64,000 bases of DNA from Saccharibacillus soli (lineage in GTDB: Bacteria > Bacillota > Bacilli > Paenibacillales > Paenibacillaceae): positions 558,001 through 622,000 of the forward strand of contig NIOB01000006.1 in the NCBI GenBank assembly GCA_002189105.1, in the 5' to 3' direction. Made by a program: the position numbers and the translations under genes. Below are positions 8,494 to 17,795 of the stretch, piece after piece. The notes under the pieces are model-generated. The model was not told the DNA's origin. It ran no database searches and saw only the letters and a program-made list of their open reading frames with translations. Within the stretch, counting starts at the first letter, position 1. Each line of letters opens with the position of its first letter.

Positions 8494-9369
8494 TTATCCG
8501 TGCTTGAGCGCTTCAATGCCCAGCGCCAGCGATCCGGCAAGTCCGGCATTGTCACCGAGACCCGGCGGCACGATGTAGCTGTCCAGGTCATCCAGTACGG
8601 ATGATGCCACATAGCCGTTCAGGTTCTTGGCTACTTTCTCACGGATCAGCGGAAACAGCTGCTGTTGGTGCATGACGCCGCCACCCAGAATCACTTTCTT
8701 GGGCGAGAGCAGCAGGATCGTCCCGGTCAGGGCTTCGGCCAGGTAATGCGCCTCGATCTCCCAGGCCGGATGATCGGCCGGCAGCGTATCGCCTCCCTGT
8801 CCCCAGCGTTTGCCAAGCGCAGGGCCTGCAGCCATGCCTTCGAGACAGTCGCTGTGATACGGGCAGGTTCCGGCAAATTCATCGTCTGGATGACGTCGAA
8901 CCGGAACGTGTCCGCCTTCAGGATGCACCAGTCCGTGTACCCGCTGTCCGCCCGTATAGACGCCCACGCCGATGCCGGTTCCGACGGTATAATACACGCA
9001 GCTGTCGAGTCCGTGTGCCGCGCCCCATTTGGCTTCGCCAAAGGCGGCGGCATTTACATCCGTATCGAATCCGGTCGGAACGTCCAGTTCTTTTTGCAGG
9101 TGACCCAGCAGGTCGTAATTCGCCCAACCCGGCTTGGGGGTCGTAGTGACATGACCATAGGTGGGACTGTGAGTGTCCAGATCCAGAGGCCCGAACGAAC
9201 CGATTCCCAGTGCTTCGATCCCTTTATCCTTAAAATAGTCAGCTGCCTGCTGTGTGGTCTTCTCAGGTTCTTCGGTAGGAAAGCTGATGCGGTCCAGAAT
9301 GTCTCCGTTTTCATTACCGATTCCGCAGACAAACTTCGTACCGCCCGCTTCGATTGCTCCGATTCTCAT
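8494..9369 (-). CDS. ROK family fructokinase
   Basis: A 291-residue product, full length for the GmuE/YdhR type of ROK sugar kinase. It shows the N-terminal phosphate-binding loop (GAIEAGGTKFVCGIG), the sugar/catalytic segment around TDVNAAAFGE, the ATP-binding YYTVGTGIGVGV and the ROK zinc motif (GGHVPVRR, then CPYHSDC). It phosphorylates a hexose, most likely fructose, in the cytoplasm. It is divergent from a beta-mannosidase at 9528. In B. subtilis the homologue gmuE lies in the glucomannan operon, so a role in mannoside use fits both family and context. A possible promoter is at 9402. Confidence 0.9.
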   Translation of the reverse strand: MRIGAIEAGGTKFVCGIGNENGDILDRISFPTEEPEKTTQQAADYFKDKGIEALGIGSFGPLDLDTHSPTYGHVTTTPKPGWANYDLLGHLQKELDVPTGFDTDVNAAAFGEAKWGAAHGLDSCVYYTVGTGIGVGVYTGGQRVHGLVHPEGGHVPVRRHPDDEFAGTCPYHSDCLEGMAAGPALGKRWGQGGDTLPADHPAWEIEAHYLAEALTGTILLLSPKKVILGGGVMHQQQLFPLIREKVAKNLNGYVASSVLDDLDSYIVPPGLGDNAGLAGSLALGIEALKHG

Positions 9370-9401
9370 CGTCTTGCTCCTCTCCGTATCAGACTGCCTT
9401 G

Positions 9402-9410
9402 ATTATAACA
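9402..9410 (-). promoter_or_regulatory. Extended -10 promoter element for the ROK kinase
   Basis: On the minus strand the sequence reads TGTTATAAT, a TGn extended -10. No good -35 is seen at 17 nt, as is usual for extended -10 promoters. It lies about 35 nt before the start codon at 9369. Confidence 0.5.
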
Positions 9411-9527
9411 TGGATCAGCGTGACAACCTGACAGCTTGAGGCGCGATTACGAATTGTGCCGGATTGTTCCTTTATGCTATTTTTAGGGGGATTGCAGGAA
9501 AGGTGATCTTGAAGGAGGCAGCGGAAA

Positions 9528-12374
9528 ATGGACAGGAACGGCGGCAGGCAGACCCTCGACTTGAACGGAAGCTGGAGAATCAAGGATTTTGCGCCGGGGA
9601 CAGTGGCCTCACAGGAGAACGCAGCACCCGCGCTGGATGATCGATATTGGATGACGGGGCATGTACCGGGAGATGTACACAGCGCATTGACTGAGCGGCG
9701 GATCATCGATCCTCCTTATTATGGACACAATGATCTCAAGAGCCGCTGGGTGGAAGAACGGGAATGGTGGTATCGACGCGGCTTTGAGTATCACGGGCCG
9801 CTTACCGGAGAGAAGACGGAACGATTTGAACTGACCTTTGAAGGCTTGGATACGTTTGCCACGATATTTGTAAATGGTCACGAAGTGGGAACCGCTCGCA
9901 ATATGCTGATGCCGTATACGTTTGACATCACGCGGGTACTTCGCCAGGGCTGGAATATGATCGCCGTGCGTTTTGATCCACTGCGGCCGCATCAGCAGGA
10001 CAAAGAGCGTTTCGATTGGTCGTCGTATACCAAAGAGCGTCCCTGGCTGCGTAAAGCCGCGATGAATTTTGGTTGGGACTGGGGCCCTCGGCTGGTTACC
10101 GTGGGAATCTGGGGCGGTGTGTATCTGCGGCGGCACCATCAGGCCAAGATCGAAAGCGTATTCGTTGAGACTCTATCCATCCATGGCGAGGAAGCGATGC
10201 TGGAGCTGTCGGCGTCCGTATTGACCTATCGAGGGATGCCTGACCTGCCTCTGCTGCTTCGCATCAAGCTTCAGGATGAGGAAGGTCATACCGCCTATGA
10301 TGCGCTGTTGGTCGATGAAGAGGTCATCCGTTCGGCAGCGGGCAGCAGCAGGGGAGTATCGCACCCAGGAGAAGTCGGTTCCGTGAATATGAAGGCTTCT
10401 TCCGCAGTGGAAGGATCGCCCCGTCCACACAGTGGGATGCCCGGCAGCTTCCGCCCAGCCAGCAAACGACGGGCCAGCTTCCGGGCTTGCGCCTCCATTC
10501 GCCATCCCAAGCTCTGGTGGACGCATGATCTGGGCGAACCGCATCTGTACACGCTGACGGCCGAATTATATGCAGCGGACGAGCGAATCGATACGATGAC
10601 ACAAGCAGTCGGGGTGCGTACGCTCGAACTGCGAACCGAAGATGAAGAGGGCCGCGCGGCGTTCCGCTTTTTCCTGAACGATCAACCGATCTATGCCCGG
10701 GGCGCCAACTGGATTCCTGCGGACAACATGATTGGAGCCATTCCGGATTCCCGCTATGGAGAGCTAATTGCGTTATCTACGGAAGTCGGGATGAACATGC
10801 TGCGGGTCTGGGCCGGTGGCATCTATGAAAAAGACGTCTTCTATGACGAATGTGATCGGCGCGGGGTGTTGGTCTGGCAGGATTTTGCCTTTGCCAATGC
10901 GCTGTTCCCGGACTTCAATCAAGACTTCATGGACAATGTGCGGGCGGAGGTTGAAGCGAACGTTAAGAGGCTGCGCGGACGGGCATCTCTGGCGCTGTGG
11001 TGCGGCAACAATGAGATTGATTGGCTGTACGATATGAAGACATCCAGCGGCGACATCAAAAGCGACTTCTACGGCGAATGGATTTACCACGATCTGATTC
11101 CGGATGTGCTGGAGCTGCTGGACCCTAATCGACCGTATTGGCCTTCGTCGCCTTATGGTAGAGCGCACGACCAGGACGATAATGACCCGGCGGTTGGGGA
11201 TCGCCATAACTGGCAGGTGTGGCATGGTTCGGTCTACCCGCGTGCCTTTGGCGAGGCTCCGGTGCTGGATTACAGCATGGCTGGGGTGACTTTTAAAAAC
11301 TACAAAAAAGACATGGCGCTGTTCAGCAGTGAGTTCGGGATGCACGCCTCGGCGAACCGTTATACGCTGGAGAAAAATATGCCGGAGGGCGAACTGATCT
11401 GGGGAAGCGAGGAGATGGCTTACCGCAACAAAGACACCAATCATCGCAAAGGCATCCTGCTGATGGAAGATTACACCGGGCTGCCGCAGAACATCGAAGA
11501 GTATATGGATTTCTCGATGCTGACGCAGGCAGAAGGGCTGCGTTATGGCGTCGAACATTATCGGCGGAATCCGCGCAGCGGAGGCAGTCTGATCTGGCAG
11601 CTCAATGACAGTTGGCCGGGAACCAGCTGGTCGATGATCGACTATGAGCTTCTGCCCAAGGCTTCCTATTATTATGCGAAAAAGTTCTACGCGCCGCTGC
11701 TGCTCTCTCTCGAACACGATCCGGGGCAGCCGCTGCGGGTGTGGGCGGTGAATGATGGTGTCGATCCCGTCGAGGTAGAAGCCGTGCTGGAGATCTGGCG
11801 TTTTGACGGGGAAAAGGTCGGGGAGTATGCCTTCCGTTCGCTTGATGGTGTGCGGGGACCTGTACTGCTGGGCGAGATCAGCGAAGCGGAAGCGCTGCAA
11901 GGTGCTGAGGCGGCGACCTGCTTGGCCAGACTGCGCTTGGTTGGCAGCAGCGGCTCACCTGCGTTCGAGCAGACTTACATGCTGCGCGACCAGCGGGAGC
12001 TGAAGCTTGGCGAGGCAGAGCTGCAGTGGACACTTGCCAAGTCGGGAGATGACGGGTTAGGCGTCGATGCTGAGGACAACGCGAGTGCGCCGAGCCGTGG
12101 ACATGAACGTAAGGTAATGGTAATGGACGCAGGCTTTGGCTCCTCAACGTCCAGATGCGCCGTGACGGTTCGGGCTTCCGGCTCACTGGCGCGTATGGTC
12201 AAGTTGGAGCTGCCGCTAGGACGCGTACGATTCAGCGATAACTATTTTGATCTCCTCCCTGGAGAGAGTCGTACGATCGAGCTGTCGATGCTGGATGGTT
12301 CGGAGCTGACGGAAGCTTTCGCGCTGGAAAATCTGCGGGTGAGCGCGATAAACCGCAAAGTTGTCCAGGTCTGA
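9528..12374 (+). CDS. Beta-mannosidase, glycoside hydrolase family 2
   Basis: A 948-residue product from an ATG with GAAGGAGG upstream. The N-terminal part is the GH2 sugar-binding jelly roll (LNGSWRIKDF, HVPGDVHSAL, FEGLDTFATIFVNG, NFGWDWGPRLV). The catalytic TIM barrel holds the acid/base glutamate in WCGNNEIDW (about residue 495) and the nucleophile glutamate in SSEFGMHAS (about 602). No signal peptide is present, so it likely cleaves imported manno-oligosaccharides from the non-reducing end in the cytoplasm. Residues about 268-325 hold a Ser/Arg/Pro-rich stretch that looks like an insertion into the second beta-domain. It is divergent from the ROK kinase; no transporter is nearby. Confidence 0.93.
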   Translation: MDRNGGRQTLDLNGSWRIKDFAPGTVASQENAAPALDDRYWMTGHVPGDVHSALTERRIIDPPYYGHNDLKSRWVEEREWWYRRGFEYHGPLTGEKTERFELTFEGLDTFATIFVNGHEVGTARNMLMPYTFDITRVLRQGWNMIAVRFDPLRPHQQDKERFDWSSYTKERPWLRKAAMNFGWDWGPRLVTVGIWGGVYLRRHHQAKIESVFVETLSIHGEEAMLELSASVLTYRGMPDLPLLLRIKLQDEEGHTAYDALLVDEEVIRSAAGSSRGVSHPGEVGSVNMKASSAVEGSPRPHSGMPGSFRPASKRRASFRACASIRHPKLWWTHDLGEPHLYTLTAELYAADERIDTMTQAVGVRTLELRTEDEEGRAAFRFFLNDQPIYARGANWIPADNMIGAIPDSRYGELIALSTEVGMNMLRVWAGGIYEKDVFYDECDRRGVLVWQDFAFANALFPDFNQDFMDNVRAEVEANVKRLRGRASLALWCGNNEIDWLYDMKTSSGDIKSDFYGEWIYHDLIPDVLELLDPNRPYWPSSPYGRAHDQDDNDPAVGDRHNWQVWHGSVYPRAFGEAPVLDYSMAGVTFKNYKKDMALFSSEFGMHASANRYTLEKNMPEGELIWGSEEMAYRNKDTNHRKGILLMEDYTGLPQNIEEYMDFSMLTQAEGLRYGVEHYRRNPRSGGSLIWQLNDSWPGTSWSMIDYELLPKASYYYAKKFYAPLLLSLEHDPGQPLRVWAVNDGVDPVEVEAVLEIWRFDGEKVGEYAFRSLDGVRGPVLLGEISEAEALQGAEAATCLARLRLVGSSGSPAFEQTYMLRDQRELKLGEAELQWTLAKSGDDGLGVDAEDNASAPSRGHERKVMVMDAGFGSSTSRCAVTVRASGSLARMVKLELPLGRVRFSDNYFDLLPGESRTIELSMLDGSELTEAFALENLRVSAINRKVVQV

Positions 12375-12543
12375 TATTCGCTGGCCTTTCTTCGTCTCAG
12401 TATTCCGTGTAGGAGCAAAGGTGCCGCTTACGGCGCTCCAAACCGGCAGACTTGAGGGGATTCTCAAGAAAATTCTTGATTTTTCCGATCGCTCGTTTTA
12501 TAGTAAGCGGGTAAGCAAGAGAGCTTGTCACGACGCGAAGCAC

Positions 12544-12586
12544 GCGGACGTATTCCCTGGATTCCAGGGGAGACGTCCGCTTTTTT
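12544..12586 (+). terminator. Rho-independent terminator
   Basis: GCGGACGT pairs with ACGTCCGC around an inner CCCTGG/CCAGGG hairpin, followed by TTTTTTG. It closes the beta-mannosidase gene. Confidence 0.88.
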
Positions 12587-12654
12587 GTGTGGATTGGTGA
12601 GGCGGTGAAGCCGCTGCTATTTTCGTGTGATAAAAAATGGGTCTTTTCCAAATG

Positions 12655-12683
12655 TTGCAACCAAGCGACAATAGAAGTATACA
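12655..12683 (+). promoter_or_regulatory. Sigma-A type promoter of the SLH operon
   Basis: TTGCAA, 17 nt, TATACA. It lies about 100 nt before the SLH gene and after the mannosidase terminator, implying a leader of roughly 95 nt that contains the AGGATCAA repeats. Confidence 0.6.
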
Positions 12684-12706
12684 GGATGAGAGAAGTGTAC
12701 ATAAGC

Positions 12707-12745
12707 AGGATCAAGTCGAAGTCAGGATCAAGAAGTTAGGATCAA
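12707..12745 (+). repeat. Three AGGATCAA repeats in the SLH gene leader
   Basis: AGGATCAA occurs at 12707-12714, 12724-12731 and 12738-12745, with similar flanks (AAGTCGAAGTC, AAGAAGTT). They fall between the predicted promoter and the ribosome site. They could be a simple duplication or an RNA or protein binding element. Confidence 0.6.
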
Positions 12746-12786
12746 ATCAAGGTTCAAGGTGAATCTGTAGAGGGGAGTAGGGAAAC

Positions 12787-14043
12787 ATGGAAAGCAAGAA
12801 CGGTCGAATGGTGCGTTGGGGGAAAACGGTAGGGGGCGTAATGGCTGCTGCGGTGCTGGCAGTGGGAACCGTATGGAGTGCAGCAGGCAGCATGCCGCAG
12901 GCTCATGCGGCGGCTGGTACGGGCAGCCCAACGTTTACGGATGTGAAAGCTTCGCACTGGGCGTACAGTGCGGTGCAGCAGGCCGTCGCCAGCGGCTATG
13001 TGGATGGTTATATCAACGGCACGTTCAAGCCGGAGGCGTCGGTCAGCCGGGCGGAATTCGTGAAGATGGTAGTCGCCGCGATGAAGCTGGATGTGGCAGA
13101 TACCCCGGGCAAATGGTACGTGCGATATGCCGATGCAGCAACCGCTAAGGGGCTGTATGAGGCGGGTGACTTCGCCAATACGGAAGCGGCATGGAACAAG
13201 ACCATGACCCGCGAAGAAATGGCTCGTGTGGCGGCACGCGCAGTCGGGGAGACGTCGAAGGAAGACGACAAATGGATGTACCTAGCGACCAAGGGCGGCC
13301 TGATCCAGGGTGTGGGCAAAGGCCAGCTTGCGCCCAAGGGACTGACCACGCGGGCACAGTCGGTCGTGATTATTGATCGCATCTTGAAGACCAATGCCGG
13401 TGGCAAGCTGGATTCGGATCGGTATGCGACCGGCGCAGCGGAGATTCTGTGGCATGGCACGAATATTTTTACGGTGATGCCGGAGATGTGGGTGACGCCG
13501 GAATCCGATTGGAAGAACAAAGGGAAGTCGTCTATTGAGGAAATGTGGAACGAGAAGAACATGACGATCACGTCGAAGGATGGGTTGTATCAAGCGAAGC
13601 TGGATGCACTGGTGGCGATTGACATGGCTGATCCGAATGATCCGAATCGGGGGCTGCTTCCGCTCGATAAGTTAAAATGGTACAACAACACCGGAAATCA
13701 AGTCGTAACCGATCTGTACATCAACAAGCAAAGGAATTCATATGTATTGTATTTCAAAGGTAAAGTTGTCTACAACAAAGCACCTAAGACATATGCAGCG
13801 AAAGATCAAGTACAATTTATGATTTACGGATTCAACACGCCTAACCGAGATGCGTTTAACAAGGGCGTACTCAATAAGTCGGCACGCATATATAAAAAGC
13901 ATGCGGGCGATACAGCTGCGATGATTATACCGAAATCTGGTAGCATTCAAATGGGTGAGGACTTGAAAATCGAGATTGAGGTTCCTGCTGCTGGGCAAGC
14001 ATATTCAACTAACACCTTGCTTTCACTGCGAGGCATCCATTAA
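12787..14043 (+). CDS. SLH-domain surface protein
   Basis: A 418-residue secreted protein. A signal peptide (basic start, then MAAAVLAVGTVWSAAG, cleavage after AHA near residue 41) precedes three S-layer-homology units. The first is clearest (FTDVKASHWAYSAVQQAV, then GYVDGYINGTFKPEASVSRAEF); the second and third run to about residue 205. SLH units bind pyruvylated cell-wall polysaccharide, so the protein should be wall-anchored. The C-terminal 210 residues are not recognised. Its stop TAA (14041-14043) shares one base with the ATG of the next gene, so the two are translationally coupled. The last 360 bp are visibly more AT-rich than the SLH part. Confidence 0.88.
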   Translation: MESKNGRMVRWGKTVGGVMAAAVLAVGTVWSAAGSMPQAHAAAGTGSPTFTDVKASHWAYSAVQQAVASGYVDGYINGTFKPEASVSRAEFVKMVVAAMKLDVADTPGKWYVRYADAATAKGLYEAGDFANTEAAWNKTMTREEMARVAARAVGETSKEDDKWMYLATKGGLIQGVGKGQLAPKGLTTRAQSVVIIDRILKTNAGGKLDSDRYATGAAEILWHGTNIFTVMPEMWVTPESDWKNKGKSSIEEMWNEKNMTITSKDGLYQAKLDALVAIDMADPNDPNRGLLPLDKLKWYNNTGNQVVTDLYINKQRNSYVLYFKGKVVYNKAPKTYAAKDQVQFMIYGFNTPNRDAFNKGVLNKSARIYKKHAGDTAAMIIPKSGSIQMGEDLKIEIEVPAAGQAYSTNTLLSLRGIH

Positions 14044-17000
14044 TGAAAAAAACAATCCGCCAGCGTTTAATAGTTGTCGGACTCAGCACTCTGCTTGTTG
14101 CAGGTAGCGTGCTGGGCGTTTTTTTTCCAGAAACCGGTCAGGCTCAAGCCGCTTCAACTAAAAAAATATTAATATACACAGATGAGTCAGCAGTCAGCCC
14201 CCATCCAAATAAAAAGGCTTTGAGTTTTAGCAAGAAACCTACTGCAAAAACGATTCAAATTAGTGAGGATGCAGGGGCTAATAATAAAATTCAAAAAATT
14301 GTTTTCTATAAAGGTACAACCGCCGTCAAGACCATTGACGTTAACGCGCAAACTTATACTGGTGCTGAAACTTTTGAAGGCGCACCTATTACGGTATTAT
14401 CTAAAGATAACGGTTCCGCTGGTTCATGGTTTGCATGGCAACGTGGAGCAACAACTGGCCCAGAATGGTCGGCTGGGAATGAAGGTGAAACATGGCGACG
14501 CTTAGGTTCTGTATCCGTTCCAAATGAATCGATCAAAGGCCTCACGTATAAAGAATTCCCGGGACAAAAAGTGCTTATGACAGTCAAATATGCACGAACC
14601 CAACCCTTTATAGGAACTGTAGACGGAAGCAGCATTTCATTTCCGAATATATTCGTTGATGACCGTGCGAGTGTAGTTGACGCTGAAAACCCATATACTC
14701 CAAGCTTTACACGCGTTAGAGCACTAGATAGTAAAGAAGTGCCAACCGGCAATCTAGGTATCACAGGTCTTTCAGATCCTAATGTTGAAATCGAAAAGAT
14801 TTATGCAGGTAGATCACCGACAAATGCAGATGGCACTGTGCGAGATTTAAATTACGCCTTTATCACCTTTTCTCAAGTGCATGATGGAAAAGGTGATAAA
14901 TATTATGTACGAAAAAATGATAATAGTACGATGGAAACTTATGATCGAGACAAGCCAAAAGCTCAAGCTATGATCTTCTATTATGCCGCATATAGTTATG
15001 CCTATGAATCTAAAACATACCAATATCCCGACCACTATTGGGTCTATACCGAAAAAGGTCCTGAAGAACCCTCGCAAGGTTTCTGCTCTACTCGCCCGGG
15101 CCGCACCATCGAAGGCGAAGACATGCAGCCAGCCGTTAGCGCTATCATAAAAGCCGATCAGCGCGACCGAGAACCGTTCGATGTTCTGCAAGGGATTCCG
15201 ACGTCTGAGAGCCTCCACGGAAACGTACTGACCAAGGATTACTTGCATCAGTTCAAATTCCAAGAACAAAAGGTCACCTGTATTTATGACGTACCCGTTA
15301 CCCAGCCATATATCTTAAAATGGGACCCCGGTAAACCGGTACCAAACGTACCGCCACCGGGTACACATGATGTACCTGATCCGCAAAGCGAAGAGACATC
15401 TGTGGTCTACAACATTCACACCGAACGCTACTTCACATACTGGACAGTCGAGAACTTAGGAGTTTATGCGATTGACAGCGCTGAACTGAGCAACTACGCG
15501 TTTGAAGGTGAAAAGATCAACCTCTATCCAAACGGATATGTTCCGCCTGATCTCATCTTCGAGCAAAATAGCGGGTACACCGCACCGAAAGTTCCCGATC
15601 CTTTCACCGCTCCGGCAATCACCATCGGTCCGAGCGGGAAAACCAAACCAACACCCACTAATGATGTGGACACCGCCGAACGATTGGTCAATGAAAAAGT
15701 CGGCAAAATCAAAGGCAAAAACGATAAAGTCGTCTTCAACGGTCAAACCATCATGAATGATCGGGAGGCCGAAGTCCAAACGCCGGAACCGGGACGGATT
15801 CCAAACGGAACTCAGATCGGACGAGACGTGCTGTATAGTCCCGATCACATGATCCCGAATACCAAGACAAACCGGTACGCCGCACCAAGTATGGGTACCC
15901 TCACATACACCGGCCTTGACGCTAACCATGAATCACCAGAAGGTGACACCTATCCGATTGGCGGCATCAACTACGTCACTGTGCACACTCCAGTCGTCAA
16001 TTACTCATCCGTCACTGACGATCAGGCACATAATCAGAAGACAACCCCTAATTCCAGCCGGGCGGCGTTCATCTTGGATCGACCGTTCACAATTCGTATC
16101 CTGACGAGCGGCCAACACGCCAATTATCCGGGGTATGGAGATCGAGATTATCAGAAATATACTCGAGCCAAACAGGTTCGCTTCCCGTTTGATGTCTATA
16201 CGTCAGACCGAGAGGTATTCTATCCGAAAAATACGTGGATCGACATTCCCGTTCCCCAACTAGACGCGAAGTTTTTCCTGCCCGTCTGGGTGGATGAAGG
16301 CGACTACACGGTGGATTTTCGCAGTATTGCGGAAAATGCTCCAGATGTGCAGCCTGGACAGCCGGATGCCAACTTCGATCTTACGTATCATGTGGCGTCG
16401 GATACCGTAAATGTCGAGGTGATCGGGCGGCTGTACGATTTTCACCTGACGGATATTGTGGATTACAACTGGGAGTTGGTCTTCCGTCAACAGAAAGGCA
16501 GTCCGATTCCAACCGGGAACAGCTATTGGACGGGACTGCTGGATTTGGACAGTGCCCTGCGCGGGAACGCCTCGCCCTTTACCCTGCCGATTCTGCCAGG
16601 AAGTAACCCCCTTCAAGGGATGAAAAATGTCGCGGTGAAGACAGGCTACCATGTCAAGTTCGACCTCAAGACCAAGGGCAATATGTTTGGGGATAAAGAT
16701 GGGATTCGGATTACGCCGGGCTTTACCTTTGTAAGCAAGGACGGGAAGACGAGGACGCCGGTGGATCTGTATTACCAAGATGACCGTCAGAACTTCGTTC
16801 AGGTCGGTTCAGCGCAGGATGTGGTAGAGCGATACGTCATCTTGAATGAGCGGCTGCGGAGTGTGCCCGAGGAGGAATTAAGCGATACCGCACGTTACAA
16901 ATACGATCATGACTATACGTTTGCAGAAGTGGGCGGCGTCAGTCGGGAGATGTTCATCCGTGATTACATCCGCCGGTTTACGAAGCTCAAGACGCCGGTA

Positions 17001-17462
17001 GGTGGCTATAGCCTAATGATGCTGCCGGAACAGGTGCGGACGCTGATCGGGCCGAAAACCAACCTGCCTGCTGCGGTCGATTACAGCCGGGCCAATGCTG
17101 CCGTGCAGAAATGGTATGGCGAATATAATCTTCCGGTCGATCCCTACGTAGTCGCCAAGGGCACGAACCTGGCGGAGTACGGGCGCACGCATCGCGGGCT
17201 GACCAAGCGTGATCCGATCTTCCTGCGGGATGGTTACATCGTCTTGAACTTTGACATCGAGAGCATCCGGCAGGGGGATGTGAATCATCCGCATTTGCAG
17301 TATATCCATGCGCCGCTGATGAACCAATGGGCATTGGAAGGCTACAAACGCAGTGCGAAGGATGCGTGGGGGAATATCTTTGCGCTTCAGGATGGAGACA
17401 TCGTATTTTACAACGGAGACAAGTCGTACAAAGATGACTTCCAGGCTCAGGTTCCGCATTAA
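14043..17462 (+). CDS. Large secreted protein, probably DUF5704 type
   Basis: A 1139-residue product with a clear signal peptide (MKKTIRQRLIVVGLSTLLVAGSV, cleavage near AQAAS). The body is beta-rich, with many Tyr, Pro, Asp and Thr and no transmembrane span or wall-sorting motif. The C-terminal block (around KDAWGNIFALQDGDIVFYNGDKS) resembles the DUF5704 family of Paenibacilli as I remember it; that assignment is tentative. No catalytic motif is recognised. It is coupled to the SLH gene, which may anchor or display it. The first third (to about 15.06 kb) is AT-rich with relaxed codon use, while the last third matches the GC-rich neighbours, which suggests mosaic ancestry. Confidence 0.75.
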   Translation: MKKTIRQRLIVVGLSTLLVAGSVLGVFFPETGQAQAASTKKILIYTDESAVSPHPNKKALSFSKKPTAKTIQISEDAGANNKIQKIVFYKGTTAVKTIDVNAQTYTGAETFEGAPITVLSKDNGSAGSWFAWQRGATTGPEWSAGNEGETWRRLGSVSVPNESIKGLTYKEFPGQKVLMTVKYARTQPFIGTVDGSSISFPNIFVDDRASVVDAENPYTPSFTRVRALDSKEVPTGNLGITGLSDPNVEIEKIYAGRSPTNADGTVRDLNYAFITFSQVHDGKGDKYYVRKNDNSTMETYDRDKPKAQAMIFYYAAYSYAYESKTYQYPDHYWVYTEKGPEEPSQGFCSTRPGRTIEGEDMQPAVSAIIKADQRDREPFDVLQGIPTSESLHGNVLTKDYLHQFKFQEQKVTCIYDVPVTQPYILKWDPGKPVPNVPPPGTHDVPDPQSEETSVVYNIHTERYFTYWTVENLGVYAIDSAELSNYAFEGEKINLYPNGYVPPDLIFEQNSGYTAPKVPDPFTAPAITIGPSGKTKPTPTNDVDTAERLVNEKVGKIKGKNDKVVFNGQTIMNDREAEVQTPEPGRIPNGTQIGRDVLYSPDHMIPNTKTNRYAAPSMGTLTYTGLDANHESPEGDTYPIGGINYVTVHTPVVNYSSVTDDQAHNQKTTPNSSRAAFILDRPFTIRILTSGQHANYPGYGDRDYQKYTRAKQVRFPFDVYTSDREVFYPKNTWIDIPVPQLDAKFFLPVWVDEGDYTVDFRSIAENAPDVQPGQPDANFDLTYHVASDTVNVEVIGRLYDFHLTDIVDYNWELVFRQQKGSPIPTGNSYWTGLLDLDSALRGNASPFTLPILPGSNPLQGMKNVAVKTGYHVKFDLKTKGNMFGDKDGIRITPGFTFVSKDGKTRTPVDLYYQDDRQNFVQVGSAQDVVERYVILNERLRSVPEEELSDTARYKYDHDYTFAEVGGVSREMFIRDYIRRFTKLKTPVGGYSLMMLPEQVRTLIGPKTNLPAAVDYSRANAAVQKWYGEYNLPVDPYVVAKGTNLAEYGRTHRGLTKRDPIFLRDGYIVLNFDIESIRQGDVNHPHLQYIHAPLMNQWALEGYKRSAKDAWGNIFALQDGDIVFYNGDKSYKDDFQAQVPH

Positions 17463-17795
17463 AGGTTCAAACCGATCCGAGGAGGGAGCAGCTGATGTAA
17501 ATTCTGCATCTGCCGAAGATTAGCTTGGTGTCTGAATGAACTGGCGACTTTTTGGGAGTCTGTCTCTTTGAGTCGATCTGCATGTTCGGTAGAGTCAGCC
17601 AGCAGATTGATCCGATCGTAATTTTAATGGATATAAAAAAAGCGAGCCACCTAGAAGCATGGCTCGCTTTTTCGACTTTCTTCATGTCTCTTCGTATCAG
17701 CAAGAATCACGTGAGGCAGGAGAATTACATGGAATCCGTCACTCCAAAGGCCTCTCGTTCTAATATTTTTATTCTAATGTTTGAATACGGATCGG
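17463..17795. other. Intergenic region with only a terminator
   Basis: About 330 bp between the convergent secreted-protein and MutS2-like genes. Apart from the terminator at 17634 I see no supported gene, and no Smr-domain coding remnant in any frame. Confidence 0.6.
17634..17673. terminator. Bidirectional Rho-independent terminator
   Basis: AAAAAAGCGAGCCA pairs with TGGCTCGCTTTTT, giving T-runs on both strands between the two convergent genes. Confidence 0.88.

Noticed and set aside
10773-11900. Long open frame (375 codons) on the strand opposite the beta-mannosidase
   Set aside because: It lies wholly within a well-supported GH2 gene, shows no recognisable family and has no ribosome site; GC-rich coding DNA often leaves such shadows.
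17463-17795. Possible detached Smr domain downstream of the MutS2-like gene
   Set aside because: No frame in this interval shows LDLRG or the GHGTG-like Smr motif.
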